Below are positions 26,001 through 40,792 of a stretch of 64,000 nt of DNA, in pieces. A model generated the notes under the pieces. The model was given only the letters and a program-made list of their open reading frames with translations, was not told where the DNA came from and made no database searches. Position 1 is the first letter of the stretch. Each line of letters starts with the position of its first letter. Position numbers and translations under genes: made by a program. The DNA is taken from contig NW_027469205.1 in the NCBI RefSeq assembly GCF_051020765.1, positions 1-64,000 on the forward strand. The letters are read 5' to 3'. The DNA is from Lasioglossum baleicum (taxonomy: Eukaryota > Arthropoda > Insecta > Hymenoptera > Halictidae).

Positions 26001-28235
26001 CGATTTGATATTAAAGTAGTTCGTCAACCCGTTTGACAGCTTTACCAATTGGTATAAAGTCAATCGCTTTACAGACGGCATTACCTTCTGCGAACTTCAC
26101 CCGCTTTATCGAGAGTATAACTTCGTGTTGCGAGAAAGATATACGTATTCACATCAGTGACGGGCACCTTAACTTTACGTATAAATTATCAAATCGAGGG
26201 TCAAATCGTCCGCGAACGTTACCACCCTCTATGAGATTCAGACGGCTAAGTATATTGCTTCACCTATCCTGTGATTATGAAAGTCAAATCAGATGATCCG
26301 GGAGTAAGTCCGCTGAACAGCATTGGCAATAAACACCTTAGTTCACGGTTTGAATATTAAGGTAGACCGTCAAACGTTGAAGGTTACTTATTCGTATATA
26401 TTTACCGATAGTCTTAAATTGCGAGAACATAACCTGCAGTATCGAGTTTATGTTTTCGTGGTTGGAGAAATACATTAGTATACATTTTAGTGATACGCAC
26501 AATAACTTCATGTATGACTTGGAAAATTGATGGTCAAACCGTTCAAGAACGTTACTACCTCCTTTGTGTATAGAAAGGCTAAGGCAATAGCTTAATCTAT
26601 CCTATGAGTTCGAGGGCCAAATCAGGTATTACGGGATTATATGCACTTTACAGTACTGGAAATATACACCTTAATTCACGGTTTGAATTTAAATTAAAGG
26701 GTCAGAAATTATGAGAACCTTACCAATTGGCATACAGACAGACGTCTTACTGATGGCCTGATCTACCGAAAGCCTAACCCGCTGTATCGGGAGTATAACA
26801 TCGTTTTCAGAGGAACAAATTAATATACATTTTAGTGGCGGCACCTTAATTTCGTGTATGAATTAGATGATCGAAGATCAAACATTTCGAGAACGTTACC
26901 ACCCACTTTGAGATTCGAAGTGCTAAACCAAAAGCTTCACCTATCCTGAGATTCCAATAGCGAACCCAAGTATTCCGGAAGTAAATCCGCAATACATTAT
27001 ACGCTTTAAACAACTTTATTCACCTAATTAATATTAAAGGACTGAGACTATCCGTTGTAAACCGCAACCTACTGGTATAGGATCAAACTCTTTAAAGAAT
27101 GCCTTACCTTCTGAGAGTCTAACCCACAGTATCGACAGTATAACTCCGTGTTCAGAGAGGGAAATTAGTATACACATTAGTGGCAGGCACCTGAATTTCA
27201 TGTTTGCATAAGAAGATTGAGTGTTACACCGTTCGAAATCGTTACCAAATTCTCTGCGAGTCGCACGCCTACGGCAATAATAGCTTGAGCAATCCTGCGA
27301 TTCCAAGAGTCAAACCAGTCATTGCGGTAGTATATCCGCTGAATTATATGGACAATTGACACCATAATCCACGATATGAACATTTAAGTAGACCGCTAAA
27401 CTATTCGAGAACGGTATCACTTTGTATCGAGTCAAACATTTTACCGAAACCCTTACCTACCGTGAATCTATCCCGCTGTATCAAGAGTAAAACACCGTTG
27501 TCAGTGGAACCAATTACTATAAATCCAAGAGGCGGGCACCTTAATTGCAGGAATGAATTCGATATTCGAAGGTCAAACCGTTCGAGAACGTTACCACCAT
27601 CTATGCAGTGGAAGGGCTATTGCTATAGGCTCACCTATCCTATGATTGTGAGCGTCAAATCAGGTACTCCGCGAGTAAATCTGTCGCTCAGTATGGGCAC
27701 TACACATCCCATTTCACGGTATAAATATTAAAGTACACAGTCAAGCCGTAGTAGCAGGTTACCTATTGGTGTGGAATCAAACTCCTAAACGAAGGCCTTA
27801 CTTTCCGAGAAGCTAACCCACAATATCGGGAGTGTAACCCTTGTTCAGAGAAAGAAATTAGTCTTCATTTTAGTGCCGGGCACCTTAACATCGTGTAGGA
27901 AATCGAAGATCTACTGTTTATCTGTTCAAGATCGTTACCACCTTCTTTGAAGGTCGATCGCTGTGACAATAGCTTCACATATTTTGGTGATTCCGACAGT
28001 CAAACCGTGTATTACCGGAGTAAGTCAGCTGAACGGTCTTAACAATAGACACTTGAATTCTCGATATGATTATCAAATTCGAATGTAAAATCGTTTGAGA
28101 ACGTTACCAATTGGCATAAGGACATTCTGTTCACCTGGTACCTTATCTTCAGAGAACATAATCCGCTGTACCGAGGATATAAGTTCGTGTCCAGCGATAC
28201 AAATTAGTACATATTTTAGTGACGGGCACCTTAAC
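23046..28235 (-). repeat. 346-bp satellite, block 6 (-)
   Basis: About 15 reverse-orientation diverged monomers, with anchors CAGGTATTCC, CCTATCCTGTGATTCC and GTATAACTTCGTGTTCAGAG. It ends at a -/+ switch near 28235 (GACGGGCACCTTAA followed by forward CGATAAAGTTTGAGTC). No gene seen. Confidence 0.93.
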
Positions 28236-31200
28236 ACTTCGCGATAAAGTTTGAGTCTATTGCATTAGGTAACGTTCTACAACGGTATCACGGTCTGCTT
28301 CATTATACATAGCATGAATTAAGGTGTCTATTGCCAAAACTGTTTAGCGGATTTTCTCCGGGAATACATGGTTTATCGCTCGAAAACACAGGAAGAGAGA
28401 AGCTATTGCCCTAGCCATGCGACTGTCAAAGTAGGTGGTAACATTCTCGGATGATTTCACCCTCCATATTCCTATTGATGCATGGAATTGAAGTGTCCGT
28501 CTGCTAAAGAGCCTGCTGATTTGTTTTCATGAACTATGAACTTGACACTTGCTGCAGCGTGATATGTTCTCGGATGGTAAGGTATCCGGTACAAAGTTAG
28601 ACCATATACCAGTGGGTACCGTTTCACGATGGTTCGAATCTCTATATTACTATTTATACCGTAAATTAAGAGGTCTATTGCCAATACACTACTGCGGATT
28701 TACTCCAGGAATACCTGCTTTGACCCCCGGAATCACAGGATATGTGAAGCTATTCACCTTGCCGCTCGACAGTCAGAGAGGGTGGTATCATTCTCGATCG
28801 GTTTGACAATCGGTCTTCTCAACCATACATGAAATTATTACGTCCATCGCTAAAATGTATACTAATATGTTTCTCTGAACACGGAGTTATACTCTATATA
28901 CAGCGGGTTAGCTTATCGGAAGGTAAGGCCTTCGATATAGAGGATGTGCTCTTACAAATATGTACGTGGTACAAAGGTTCGACAATGTACTTTAATATTC
29001 ATACGGTGATATAAGGTGCCTTTTGCCAATACGGGTCAGCGCATTTACACCAGGGATGCCTGGTTTAAATTTAGGAATCACAGGGTAGGTCATGTTATTG
29101 GCAAGGCTGTGCGACTAGCAACGAGGGTGGTACCGTTCTCGAACGGTTAGACACTCGATTTTGCAATTCATACATGAAAATGAGGTGTCCGTCTGATATA
29201 ATGTCTACCAATTTAATGCCGTGAATACTAAGCAAGGCACTACCAACGGCGGGTTAGGCTCTCGGAGGGTATGTAATCCGATAAAAATTGTAACTACATA
29301 ATAATAGGTCACGTTCTGCAGCGGTTTGACTCTGTACTTTAATATTTATTCCGTGCATTAGGGTGACTAATGCCTATGCTGTTCAGGGGATTTGTTCTCG
29401 GAATACCTGGTTTGACTCTCGGAATCACAGGATACGTGAAACATTTGTCTTTGCCGTTCGACATTTCAAGAAGGTTGTAACGTTCTCGATCGGAATGTCT
29501 CTTGATTTTGAAATTCATACATGGAACTATGGTGCCCCTCACTAAAATGTATACATATTTGTTTCTTTCGACACGAAGTTATACTCTCGATTCGGCGGGG
29601 TAGCTTCATGGAAGGGAAGGCTTTCGGTAACAAGTTTCAGGCTATGCGAGCAGGTAATGTTCCACAACGGTTAGACCATCAGCTATAGTATTCATACCGC
29701 GAATTCAGATGTCCGTTGCCAGTAGTATACATTGTGCTGACTCCCGGAATACATTGTATGACCTTCGGAATAACAGGATAGGAGCACCTATTGATCTAGA
29801 ATTTCGGCTCTCGAGGAAGATGGTAACGTAGTGGAACGATTTGACGGTCGCTGTTATAATTCGTGGATGAAATTGAGGTGTACGCCACTAAAATGCGTAC
29901 TAATTTGATTCCTTGGACGCAAAATTATTATCCCGATACAGCGTGTTATGTTCCCGGAAGGTAAGCTTGTGTGTAAAAAAATGATATTATACCAATGGGT
30001 AATGTTCTCTGACGGTTGGATTCTCAACCTCAATATCCCTGTGGTGATGTAAGGTGTCTATTGCCAATACTGCTCAGCGTATTTTCTCCCGGAATATCTC
30101 GTTTGACTTTATGAATCACAAGATGTATGAAGCTACTGATTTAACCGTTTGAATCTCAAGGAAGGAGGTAACTTTGTCGAATGGACTGACCTCTGAACTT
30201 CGTATTCATAGTGAAATTAAGGTCCCAGTCGCTAAAATGTTTACTAATTTGATCCGTTGAACTCGATGTTATAATCCCGATGCAGCGGGTGAGTTTCGCG
30301 AAAGCGACGGCATTCGGTAAAACGTTGGACTTTCTAGAAATTGGTAATGTTCACAAACGGCTTCACGCTCTACTTTAATATTTGAACTCTAAATGAAAGT
30401 GTCTTTTGCCAGCACTCTTCAGCGGTCTTTCCCCAGAATACCTGGTTTGGCTCACCACATATCAGGATGCGCCAAGCAATTGACATAGCCGTTCGTCTCT
30501 CGCAGAATGTGTCATCTTTCACCAACGGTGTGACTAACGATCTTCTACTTCATACATGAAGTTAACGTGCCCGTCACTGGAGTGAGTACTACTTTCTTTC
30601 TCTGAACACGAAGTTATACTCTTGATACAGTGGGGTACATTCTCAGAAGGTAAGGCCTTCGCTATACAGTTTGACTCTATACCTATACGTACCGTTCTGC
30701 AAAGTTTTAATTCCGAACTTTAATATTCATACTGTGAACTCAGGTGTCGATTGCTAATACGGTACCGCAGAATTACACTCGGAATACCTGGATGACGTTC
30801 GGAATCACATGACATGTGAAGCTATTCACTTAGCCGTTCATCTCAGATACATGGTGGCAACGTTCTCGATCGATTTGACTGTCGATCTTCTTATTTATAA
30901 AGGTATCATGGTCCCCATCACTAAAATGATTACTAGTGTGATTCCCTAAACTCGTAGCTATAGTCTCGATTCGGCGGGTTGGGTTCTCGGACTGGAAGAC
31001 ATTCGATATACCAATTGACTCAATGCATGTAGGTAACGTTCCCAAACGGTTTGACGCTCTACTTTAATATTCAAGCCTAGGAATAAGGTGTCTATTTTCA
31101 ACACTTTTCAGCAGATGTACACCTAGAATACGTGGTTTGACTCCGGCTTCCCAGGATATGTGAATGTATTGACTTAGCCGTTCGAATCTCGAAAATGGTG

Positions 31201-34200
31201 GTCTCGTTGCCGAACCGTTGCACACTCGACCTTTTAATTCATACAGAAAATTATGGTGCCCGTCACTGAAATGGCTATTGACTGGCTTGTCTGAACACGA
31301 AGCTACATCACCGTACGGCGGGTTAGCTTCACGGATGGTAAGGGCTTCGGTAAAAAGCTTGCCACAATACCAATTCATAATGTTCTAGAATGGTTTAAAT
31401 CTGGTGTTTAATACTTATGCCGTGAAATAGGGTGTGTGATGCTTATACTGTACAGCGGATTTACTCCTGGAATACCTGGTATGACTCTCGGAATCACATG
31501 ATAGGTGAAGCTGTTAACTTAGCCGATCGACTCGCAAAGAAGGTGCTAACGTTCTGGAAAGGTTTGTCCCACGATCATCAGATTCGTATATGGTATTAAG
31601 TTGCCCGTCACTAGAATTTATACCAATTTGATCCCCTCAACTGGAAGTTATACTCTGCATACAACGGGTTTGGCTCTTGGAAAGTAAAGCATTGGGTAAG
31701 CAGAATGACTTTATACCATTCGACAATGTTGTCCTACGATTTGGCTCTCAACCTGAATATTCATGCAGTGAATTACGGTGTCTATTGCCAATTCTATACA
31801 GCGTATTTAATCACGGAATACCTGGCGCGACTCTCGCCGACACAGGATATGTGAAGCTATAGACTTACATGTGCGACTCTCAAGGAAGCTTGTATCGATC
31901 TCCGACAGCTTGACTCTCGATCTTCTCATTCTCACATGCAATTAAGGTGCCAATGACTAAAATTTACAGTTACATTTTCCTCTCAACACTATGTTATACT
32001 TTCCATACAGCAGGTTAGCTTCACCGCAGGAAAGGCTTTCGGTAAAAGGTTTGACTCGATACCAATTGTTAACGTTCTCAAACGATTCGGCGCTCTACTT
32101 TAATATTGAGGCCGAGAAATAAGGTGCGTAATGTCAATTCTGTTCAGCGGATTTACTTCCGGAATGCCTTGATTGTCTTTCGGAATGACAGAATAGTTGT
32201 ACCTATTGACTTATCCGTACGATCCTCGAAGAAACATCTCAGATCAATCGACTCTATACGTTACTATACAAACCGTGAATTAATATGTCTATTGCCAAAT
32301 TCTCTCCAGCGGATCTACTCCCAGAAAGCTGGTTTGACTCGCTGAATCACAGGATAGTTGACGATATTGACTTACCGTTCGTCTCTAACAGAAGGTGGTA
32401 ACGTTTTCGAACGGTTTGACCATCGATCTTCTATTTCATACACGAAGATTAGGTGCCACCACTAAAATTTATACGAATTTCTATCTCTGATCACGAAGAT
32501 ATGCTTGCGATACAGCGTGTTATGTTCTCAGGGGGTACGGTACTCGGTGAACTTTTGACATTATACCAATAAGTAACGATTTACAAGGGTTAGACTCTGT
32601 ATTTCAATATTCAAGCCGCAAATTAAGGTGTTCACTACCAATAGCGTACAGCTTATTGTATCACGTAATACCTGGTTTGGTTATCGGAATAACAGGATGG
32701 GTGCAGCTATTGACTTAGCTGTTCGAACCTCAAAGATGCAGGAAACGTTCGCGAGCGGTTTGAAACGCGGTCTTCTTATTCATATATCAATTTGAGGTGC
32801 CCGTCACTGAAATGTATACTCATTCGTTTCTCTGTACAGGACACTATACCCACGATTCTGCGCCTTATGTTCTCGGAAGGTAAGGTATGCGAAGAAGAGT
32901 ATGACGTTATACCAATTGGTACCGTTCTCAAACGGTTTGATTCTCTACATTGATATCCATACCGTGATTTAAGGTGTGTATTGCCAATAATTTTCAGCAG
33001 ATTTACGCTTTTAATACAATGGTTGCTTCTCGGAATCACTGGATGGTTGCAGTTATTGACTCAGCCGTTCAAATCCCAAAGAAGTTGGTGATGTTCTCGA
33101 TACTTTCGACACCAAATCTTCTAACTCATACGTGAAATTATGGTGCCCGTTACTAAAATTTAACCTAATTTGTATCTCTGATTACGAAGTAATACTGTCG
33201 ATACCACGAATTTGGTACTCGGGGTATAAGGTCTTCGGTAAAACCTTTGACAGTATACCAATTGGTAACGTTCTACAAAGTTCAGACTTCGTATTATAAT
33301 ATTTAAACCGTGAATGAGGATGTCCACCGACTATAGCTTTCACCGTATTGACTCCTGGAATACCATGCTTGACTCTGGGAATCACAGGATAGGTGAAGGT
33401 ATTGACCTACCCGTTCGAATCTCAAAGAGGGTGGTAACGTTCTCGAAAGGTTCGACCCCTGATATTCTTGTTCATAATAAAATAAAGGTCCCGGTGACTA
33501 AAACGTTTAGGAATTTGATCCTCTGAACACGATGTTATAATCTCGATACTACGGGTTATCTTCACCGAAGGTAAGGCCATCGGTAAATTGTTTGACTTTA
33601 TATCAATTGGCAACGCTGTAAAAGGGTATGGCGCTCTCCTTTAGTATTCAAACCGTCAATTAACGTGTCAATTGCCATTGCTGTACAGCGGATGTGCTCC
33701 TAGTATTCCTGGTTTGTCTCTCGGCATACCAGGATAGGTGATGGTATTTACTTAGCCGTTTGACTCTCAAAGAAGGTGGTATCGTTCTCGAACGGTCTGG
33801 CCCTCGATCTTCTATTTAATACATGAAATAAAGGAGGTCGCCACTAAAATGTAAATTAATTTGTTCATCTGAACACGATGTTATACTCCCGATTCAGCGA
33901 GATAGGCCTTCGGTGGGACAGGACTTCAGTATGACGTTTGGATTTGTACCCATTGGTGACGTTCTCAAATTATTGACCATCTAGTTTAAATCAAACCGTG
34001 AATTAAGGTGCCCATTGCCAATAGTGTCCTGCGGATACACTCCGGGACTACCTGGTTTGACTTTTCTAATGACTAGATAGATGAAGCTATTTACTTAGCC
34101 GTTCGTCACTCACAGAATGTGGCAACGTTCTGGAACGGTTTGTCCACCGATCTTTTAATTCAAGCATGAGGTTGTGGTGCTCGTCACTAATATGTATACT

Positions 34201-36710
34201 AGTTCGTACCTCTGAACACGGTGTTGCACTCTCGTTACAGCTGGTCAGCTCTCGGAATGTAATGCCTTCGGTAGAATGTTTGACTCTATAGCAATTAGTT
34301 ACGATCTACAACAGAATGACGATCTGCTTTAATATTCCTACCGTGATTGTAAGTGTCCATTGCCAATAAATTCCTGTGTATGTACTCCCGGAGTGCATGC
34401 CCCCACCCCCAACGGGGTCACAGGATAGGTGAAGCTATTGACTCTGCCGTTCGACTTTCAAAGGTGGTGGTAACGATCCTGAACGGTTTGACCCTCCGTC
34501 TTGGATTTCATACATGCAGTTAATGTGCCCGCCGCTAAAGCGTATACTAATTCGTGCCACTGAACACAATGTTATACTCTCGATGCAGCGCGTTTGATTG
34601 CGGAGGGTAAGGTCTTCTGTAAAGTGTATAAACATATACAAATTGGTATCGTACTCAAGCAGATAGTGGCTCTACTTTAATATTCAAGCCATGTATTAGG
34701 ATGTCTAATACCAATACTGTTCAGCGAATTTACTTCTGGAATACCTGGTTGGACTCTCGGACTCTCGGGATAGGTGAAGCTATACACTTACTCGTTCGTC
34801 TCTCACAGAAGGTGTCAACGTTTTCGAACGGTTCGACACTCAATCTTCTAATTCGTTCCTGAAATTAAGGTGTAGATCACGAAAATTTAAATTAATTTCA
34901 TCCTCTGAACCCGATGTTATACTCCCGATACAGCGGGCTAAGTACCGGATAGTTGAGTTCTTCGGTAAAAGGTTTTACTTTACACGAATAATTTACGTTC
35001 TAATACGGTTTCACGCTTTACTTTAATATTCAAACCGCGAATTAAACTGTCCATTGCCATTAGTGTACAGCGAATTTACACCAGGAATACCTGGCATGAC
35101 TCACGGTATAACAGGATTGGTGAAGCTATTGGTTAAGCGCCTCCTCTCCCGCAGAAGGTTGAATCGTTCGCGAGCGAATTGACACTCGATCTTCCAATTC
35201 ATACACGAAATTGTGATGCCCATCGCTAAAATGTATACCAATATACTTCTCTGAAATCGAAGTTATACTGCCGATACAGCGGGATAGTTTTTCGGATGGT
35301 AAGGCAATCTGTAAGAAGTTTGACCCAACACATGAAGGGAATGTTCTACAACGGCTTGACGCTCGACTTTACTATTCAAGCCGTTAATTAAAGTGTCTAA
35401 TGCCAAGACTTAAACCTGAAATACCTCAATTGACGGTCGGAATCACAGGATAGGTGAATCAACCGACATGGCCGTTCGACCCTCAAAGAAGGTGCTAACG
35501 TTCTCGAACGGTATGACCCTCGACCTTCTGATCCATGGATGAAATTATAGTGCCCGTCGCTAAGATATATACCATTTTGCTTCTCTGACCAGGAAGTCGT
35601 ACTCTCGATACAGCTGGATAGCTTCTAGGAAGGTACGGTATTCGGTGGAAAGTTAGACTATATACCACCAGGTAATGTTCTACACCGGTTTGACCCAGTA
35701 CGTTAATATTTATAGCCCGATACAGGATGTCTAATGCCAATACTGTTCGGTGGATTTACTCCCGTTATACCTGGCATATCTGTCGGAGTCACAGGATATG
35801 TGAAGCTATTGACTTAGCTGTGCGAATACCACAGGAGGTGGCAACGACCTGGAAGAGTTCGCCTCGCGATCTTTCAATTCATTCAGGAAATTATGCTTCG
35901 CGACACTAAAATGTATACAAATTTCTACCTCTGAACACCATGATGTACTCTCTATATAGCGCGTTAGACTTTCGGAGGTTAAGGCCTTCAGTAAAACGTT
36001 AGACTGTTCCAATTGGTAAGGTTTTCAAACGGGATGCCTCTGTTCTTTATTATTCATTGCGTAAATTAAGGTGCCTATTGCCAAATGCGTTCAGCGTATT
36101 TACACCGGGAAAACATGGTTTGACTCTCGGTGCCACATTATAGTTGAATCTATTGTCTCAGTTGTGCGATTCTCAAAGAAGGTGATAACGTTCTGAAGAG
36201 TTTGCCTCACGACCTTCTTTTTCGCAGTTGAAATTGTGTTGTCCGTCTCTAAAATTTATACTATTTTGCTACGCTGGTCACGAAGCTATACCATCTATAC
36301 AGCGGGTTAGCTTCCCGGAAGGTACGCCCTTCGGTGAAAAGTTAGACTCTGTACCCATAGGTTACGTTACACCTATGTGTAACACTGTACTTTAATATTT
36401 ACATGGGGAAGTATGGTTTTTAATTCTGATACTGTATAGCGGATTTACTCCCAGAATACCTGGATTGACTTTTGGAATCACAGGTTATGTGTAGCTATTG
36501 ACTTAGCGGATAGACTCACACAGAAGGTGGTAACGATCAGGAGAGGATTGATCTTGAATATTTTAATTCATTCATGAAGTTAAGATGCTCGTCACTAAAA
36601 TGTACAATAATGTGTTTCCCTAAACACGTATCTATACTCGCGAAACGGCGGGTTAGATTCATGGTAGTTAAGGCCATCGGTAAAGAGTTGAAGTAGCTAC
36701 CAAACGGTAT
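28236..36710 (+). repeat. 346-bp satellite, block 7 (+)
   Basis: About 24 forward monomers. Local anomalies are a truncated monomer near 32240 and a C/G-rich replacement at about 34396-34417. The +/- switch lies near 36710: forward GGTAAAGAGTTG runs into reverse CGCGGTATGAATATTAAAG within about 20 bp. No gene seen. Confidence 0.93.
34396..34417. other. C-rich tract replacing part of a satellite monomer
   Basis: Where other monomers read CCTGGTTTGACTCTCGGAA, this one reads a C-rich stretch (GCCCCCACCCCCAACGGGG) before satellite resumes at TCACAGGATAGG. The replacement is nearly length-neutral, and the tract resembles the poly-C end of the retrotransposon 5' unit. Confidence 0.7.
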
Positions 36711-39700
36711 TATTGAATCTTATCTCGCGGTATGAATATTAAAGAACCGCTGGTGAACGTTACCAATTACTGCAACGTTATACTCCATATCGGACTCCTT
36801 ACCTTTCGAGATAATAACCCGCTGTACCGTGGGTATAACTTCGGGGGTATAAATTCTCTGTATGAATTGGAAGATCGGGGGGCGAACCGACCCTGATTGT
36901 TACCACTTTCTTTGAGTGTCGAACGGCAGAGTCAATAGCATCACATACAATTGCGATTCCGAGAGTCAAGCCTGGTATGCCAGGGGTAAATGTGCTGATC
37001 ATTCTTAGCAATAGACATCTTTATTCACGGTATGAATATTAAAGTAGAGCGTCAAACCGTATGAGAACGTTACCTATTGGCATAGCGTCACACTCCTACC
37101 GTATACCTTACCTTCCGCGAACATATGGCGCTGTGTCGTGGATTTAATATCCTGTTCAGAGAAACAAATGAATATACATTTTAGTGATCGCCACCACAAA
37201 CTCATTTATGAGTAAGATGATCGAGAGTCAACAATTTCGAGAACGTTATCACTTTCTTTCAACGTCGAACGGCTGACTCCATGGCTTAAGCCGCACATCT
37301 GTTTCCGAGAGTCAGACCAGGTATATCAGGAGTATATCCGCTGTGTACTATTGGCAGTTAACACCTTGATTCGCGGGTTGATTATTAGGTTAGAGCGTGT
37401 TCCCGTTGGAGAACGTCACCACATGGTATAACGTCAAACGTTGTACATAAGACCTTACACTCCGTGAACCTAATCCTCTGTCTCGACGGTATAAATTCGT
37501 GATCAGCGATACAAATTAGTATACATTTTAGTGACGGGCACCTTAATTGCATGTATGAATTAGAAGTTCTAGTGCCAAACCACTCGGAAGCGTTACCACC
37601 TTTTTTGAGTGTCGCATAGCTATTACAATACCTTCACGTATCCTGTGATTCCGAGAGTCACACTAGCCACTCCGGGTGTAAATCCGCTGAACTGTGGATG
37701 CAATACACAATTCACGGTTTGATCAGTAAAGTATAGAGTTATACCGTCGGAGAATGTTAATAGTTGCTGTAGTGTCACACTTTGTGCCCCAGGCCTGATG
37801 TTACGAGCTGTCAACCCTCTGTATTCAGAGTGTATCTTTGTGTTCAGAGAAACAAATAATTACACATGTTTGTGATTGGCACCTTAATTGCATGTATGAA
37901 TTAGGAAATCGAGGAACGAACCGTGCGAGAACGTTATCACCCTGCATATGGGTCGAAAGGCTCAGTCAATAGCTTCCCATATCCTGTGATACCGAGGACC
38001 CAAGCCAAGTATTCCGGATGTAAGCCGGCTGAACAGCATTGACAAAGGACACCTTAATTCCCGGTATATATAAGAAGGACGAGAGTCAAACCGTGGAAGA
38101 TAAATAAAAATTCATTTAATGTCACTCATTTTACCGAATACCTTACCTTCCGTAAACCGTACCCGCTGTAGCGAGTGCCTAGCATAATGTTCACCGAAAC
38201 ACCTTGGTAGACACATCAGCAGACGCACACCTTATTTCCATGTATTAAGAGCAAAATCGGGAGTCAGACCTTTCGAGGACGTTACCATCTTCTTTCCTAG
38301 CCGCGTAGCTACTTCAATAGCTTCACCTATCCTGTGGTTCCGAGTGCCAAACCCGGTATTCTGAGGTCAATCCGCTGTACAGTATTGACAAATGACACTA
38401 AAATTCGTGGCATGAGCATTATAGTAGGCAGTTAAATCGTCGGTGAACGATACGTATTGGTATAGGCTCAAACACTTTAGCGAAAGCCTTACCATCGGTG
38501 CAGATAACCCGCGGTATTGAGAGTCTCACTACTCGCTCAGGGAAGCAAATTCATATGCACATTAGTGACGGTCACCTTCATTTCTTGTACGATTTAGAAG
38601 ATCGAGTGTCAGAACCATCGAGAACGTTGCCAGCTTCAGTGAGAGACGAACCTTTAAATCGATAGTTTCACGTACCCTGCGATTCCCAGAATGAACCAGC
38701 TATTCCAGGCGTAAATCCGCTGAACAGTTTTGGTAATGGACACCATCATTCACGGTTTGAATAGCAAAATTGAGCGTCAAATCGTTTGTGAACGTTATCA
38801 GTTGTTATAAAGTTAAACGTTTTACCAAATGCATTACCGTCCGAGAAGCTAACCCGTCGTATCTAGCAACGTGCTTATTGAATCACATTAATAAACATTT
38901 TAGTGACGGGGTAGTTAATTTCATTACGAATAAGATGGTCGAAGATCAAATCGGTTGAGGAAGTTACCATCATGTGCGAGACACGAACGCCTATGTCAAT
39001 AGCTTCACCTATCCTGTGATTCTGAAAGAAAAACCAGGTATCCCGGGAGTTAATCCACTGAACAGTTTTGGCAATAGACACCTTAGTTTACGGTATGAAC
39101 ATTAAAGTATTGCGTCAAACCATTTGAGAGCGTTACCAATTGGTATAACGACAATCGTTTTACCGGAGAACTTACCTTGAGAGAAGCTAAGACGCTGTTG
39201 CCACTGTTTTCGTTATCATTCACGGAAATATGTTAGTAGACATTATAGCGGATACACAACTTATTTTAATGTATGAACAGAATTATTGAGAGTCAAACCG
39301 TTCGAGGGCGATACCATCTCCTTTGATAGTCGAACGGATAAGTTAGTAGCTTGACCTATCCAGTCAATCCGATAATCAAACTAGGTATTCCGGTAGTCAA
39401 TCCGCTGTACACCATAGGCAGTGTATACCTTGATTCGCGGCCTGAGTATTAAAGTACACAGTCTGTGCTTCGTAGAACGTTACCTATTGGTTCAATGTCA
39501 AAAGCGTTATCGTAGGACTTACCATCCGAGAACCTAACCCGCACCATCGAGAGTATAACATCGTGTTCAGAAAAGGGAATAAGTCGTCATTTCAGTGACG
39601 GGCACCTTAACTTCATGTATAAATTACAGGATGTAGGGTAAAACCATACGGGAACGATATCACCTTCTTCAAGTGTCGAACCGCTAGGTCAGTAGCCTCA

Positions 39701-40227
39701 CCTCCCCTGTCATACCGATAGTCAAGCCACGTATTCCGAGAGTCAATCCGCAGTAGAGTATTGGCAGTGGGCACCTCAATTCCTGTTATGAAAATTATGG
39801 CGGAGAGTCAAATTGTCGGAGAACATTATCAATTGGTATAAAGTCATTCTTCATATCAATTACCTTGCTTTCCGAGAGCAAACTCGCTGTAGGAAGTGTC
39901 TTGCTGATTGTTCGCGCAAAAAGAAATCAGTAAATATTTCGAAGGAGAGACACCTTATTATCATGTCTGAGTAGTAAAATCGAGAGTCAGAACGTTGGCG
40001 AACGTTACCAGCCTACCTGAAAGACGCACGGCTAAGCCGATAGCTACACGTACCCTGTGATACCAAGGGTAAACCCTGGTATACCTGTATTAAGTCCTTT
40101 GAACAGTATTGACGATACGTACCTTCAATGGCGGCAGGAACATCAATGTTGTGAGCCAAACAGTCGAAGAACACAACCAATTCGTATAAGGACATACTTT
40201 TTACACAATACCTTACTGAACGAGAAC
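36711..40227 (-). repeat. 346-bp satellite, block 8 (-)
   Basis: About 10 reverse monomers. One near 36840 has lost roughly 60 bp. From about 39773 to 40227 it is the inverted counterpart of 4474-4936, the satellite next to solo unit copy 1. It ends with TGAACGAGAAC, the left direct repeat of solo copy 2. No gene seen. Confidence 0.92.
40217..40227. repeat. Left direct repeat flanking solo unit copy 2
   Basis: TGAACGAGAAC, matched at 9 of 11 positions by TGGCCGAGAAC at 40782-40792. It is the reverse complement of the site found around solo copy 1. Confidence 0.7.
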
Positions 40228-40781
40228 ACCCCCCTCCCCCAACCCCACAGCGGCAGCGGTTGGCCTTCTGGTCCCATTGCAGTATGGGTATGACGAACCC
40301 ACGGTGCCCGTGTCGGCCGAAACTAGGCCGAGGTGAGCAAGCAACTCATTTAGGAAGTAAGGTGTCCTTACGCGGAGTACAACCAGTACGGCCCATACAC
40401 TGGTACCTCGGAAACCGGTTCGGGCGCTGGGGTGGGCGGACTTCGGTCCATCGAGCTGCCGGTTGCTTGGGTTGGATTCGTGGGGGCAGTAGTAAGCCCA
40501 TATTGGGGTTAGGGCGTCCCGCCTTCGGACGGTGTGACCCTCCACGGGTGAGCTGCGTGAGATCAGTTTGGGCACAGGCATGCAGAGTCAGTAAGGATTT
40601 AGAAACGTGCCGACCAAACCAAGGTTGGCTCGTAGGGCTTGCAGTCTACGAGCTAATTTGTAGGTGCGTGGTAAGGTGAGCCACGCACTGCGCTTATTCG
40701 GCGTACACCTTTCCAGCGTCCATGGGGGCCGTGTCGATAAGCCCTAGTGGCAGGAACAGCACGTAAAATCAGCGACACACC
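40228..40781 (+). mobile_element. Solo copy 2 of the ~540-bp retrotransposon 5' unit
   Basis: A 554-bp GC-rich insert, the reverse complement of copy 1 at roughly 88-90% by eye and more distant from the copy joined to the retrotransposon. It starts with a C-rich run (40227-40240), the end that would be the 5' terminus of the element. Copies 1 and 2 share an extra stretch (about GTGCCCAAGCTGATCTCACG in copy 1) that is absent from copy 3. A 139-residue open frame at 40260-40679 contains GCLGW..GGS.KPI, as in the other copies. It does not match a protein family I recognise, so it is not called as a gene. Confidence 0.75.
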
Positions 40782-40792
40782 TGGCCGAGAAC
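40782..40792. repeat. Right direct repeat flanking solo unit copy 2
   Basis: TGGCCGAGAAC, the partner of 40217-40227 with two mismatches. Reverse satellite (CCAATCCGCTATAGCG) continues directly after it. Confidence 0.7.
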
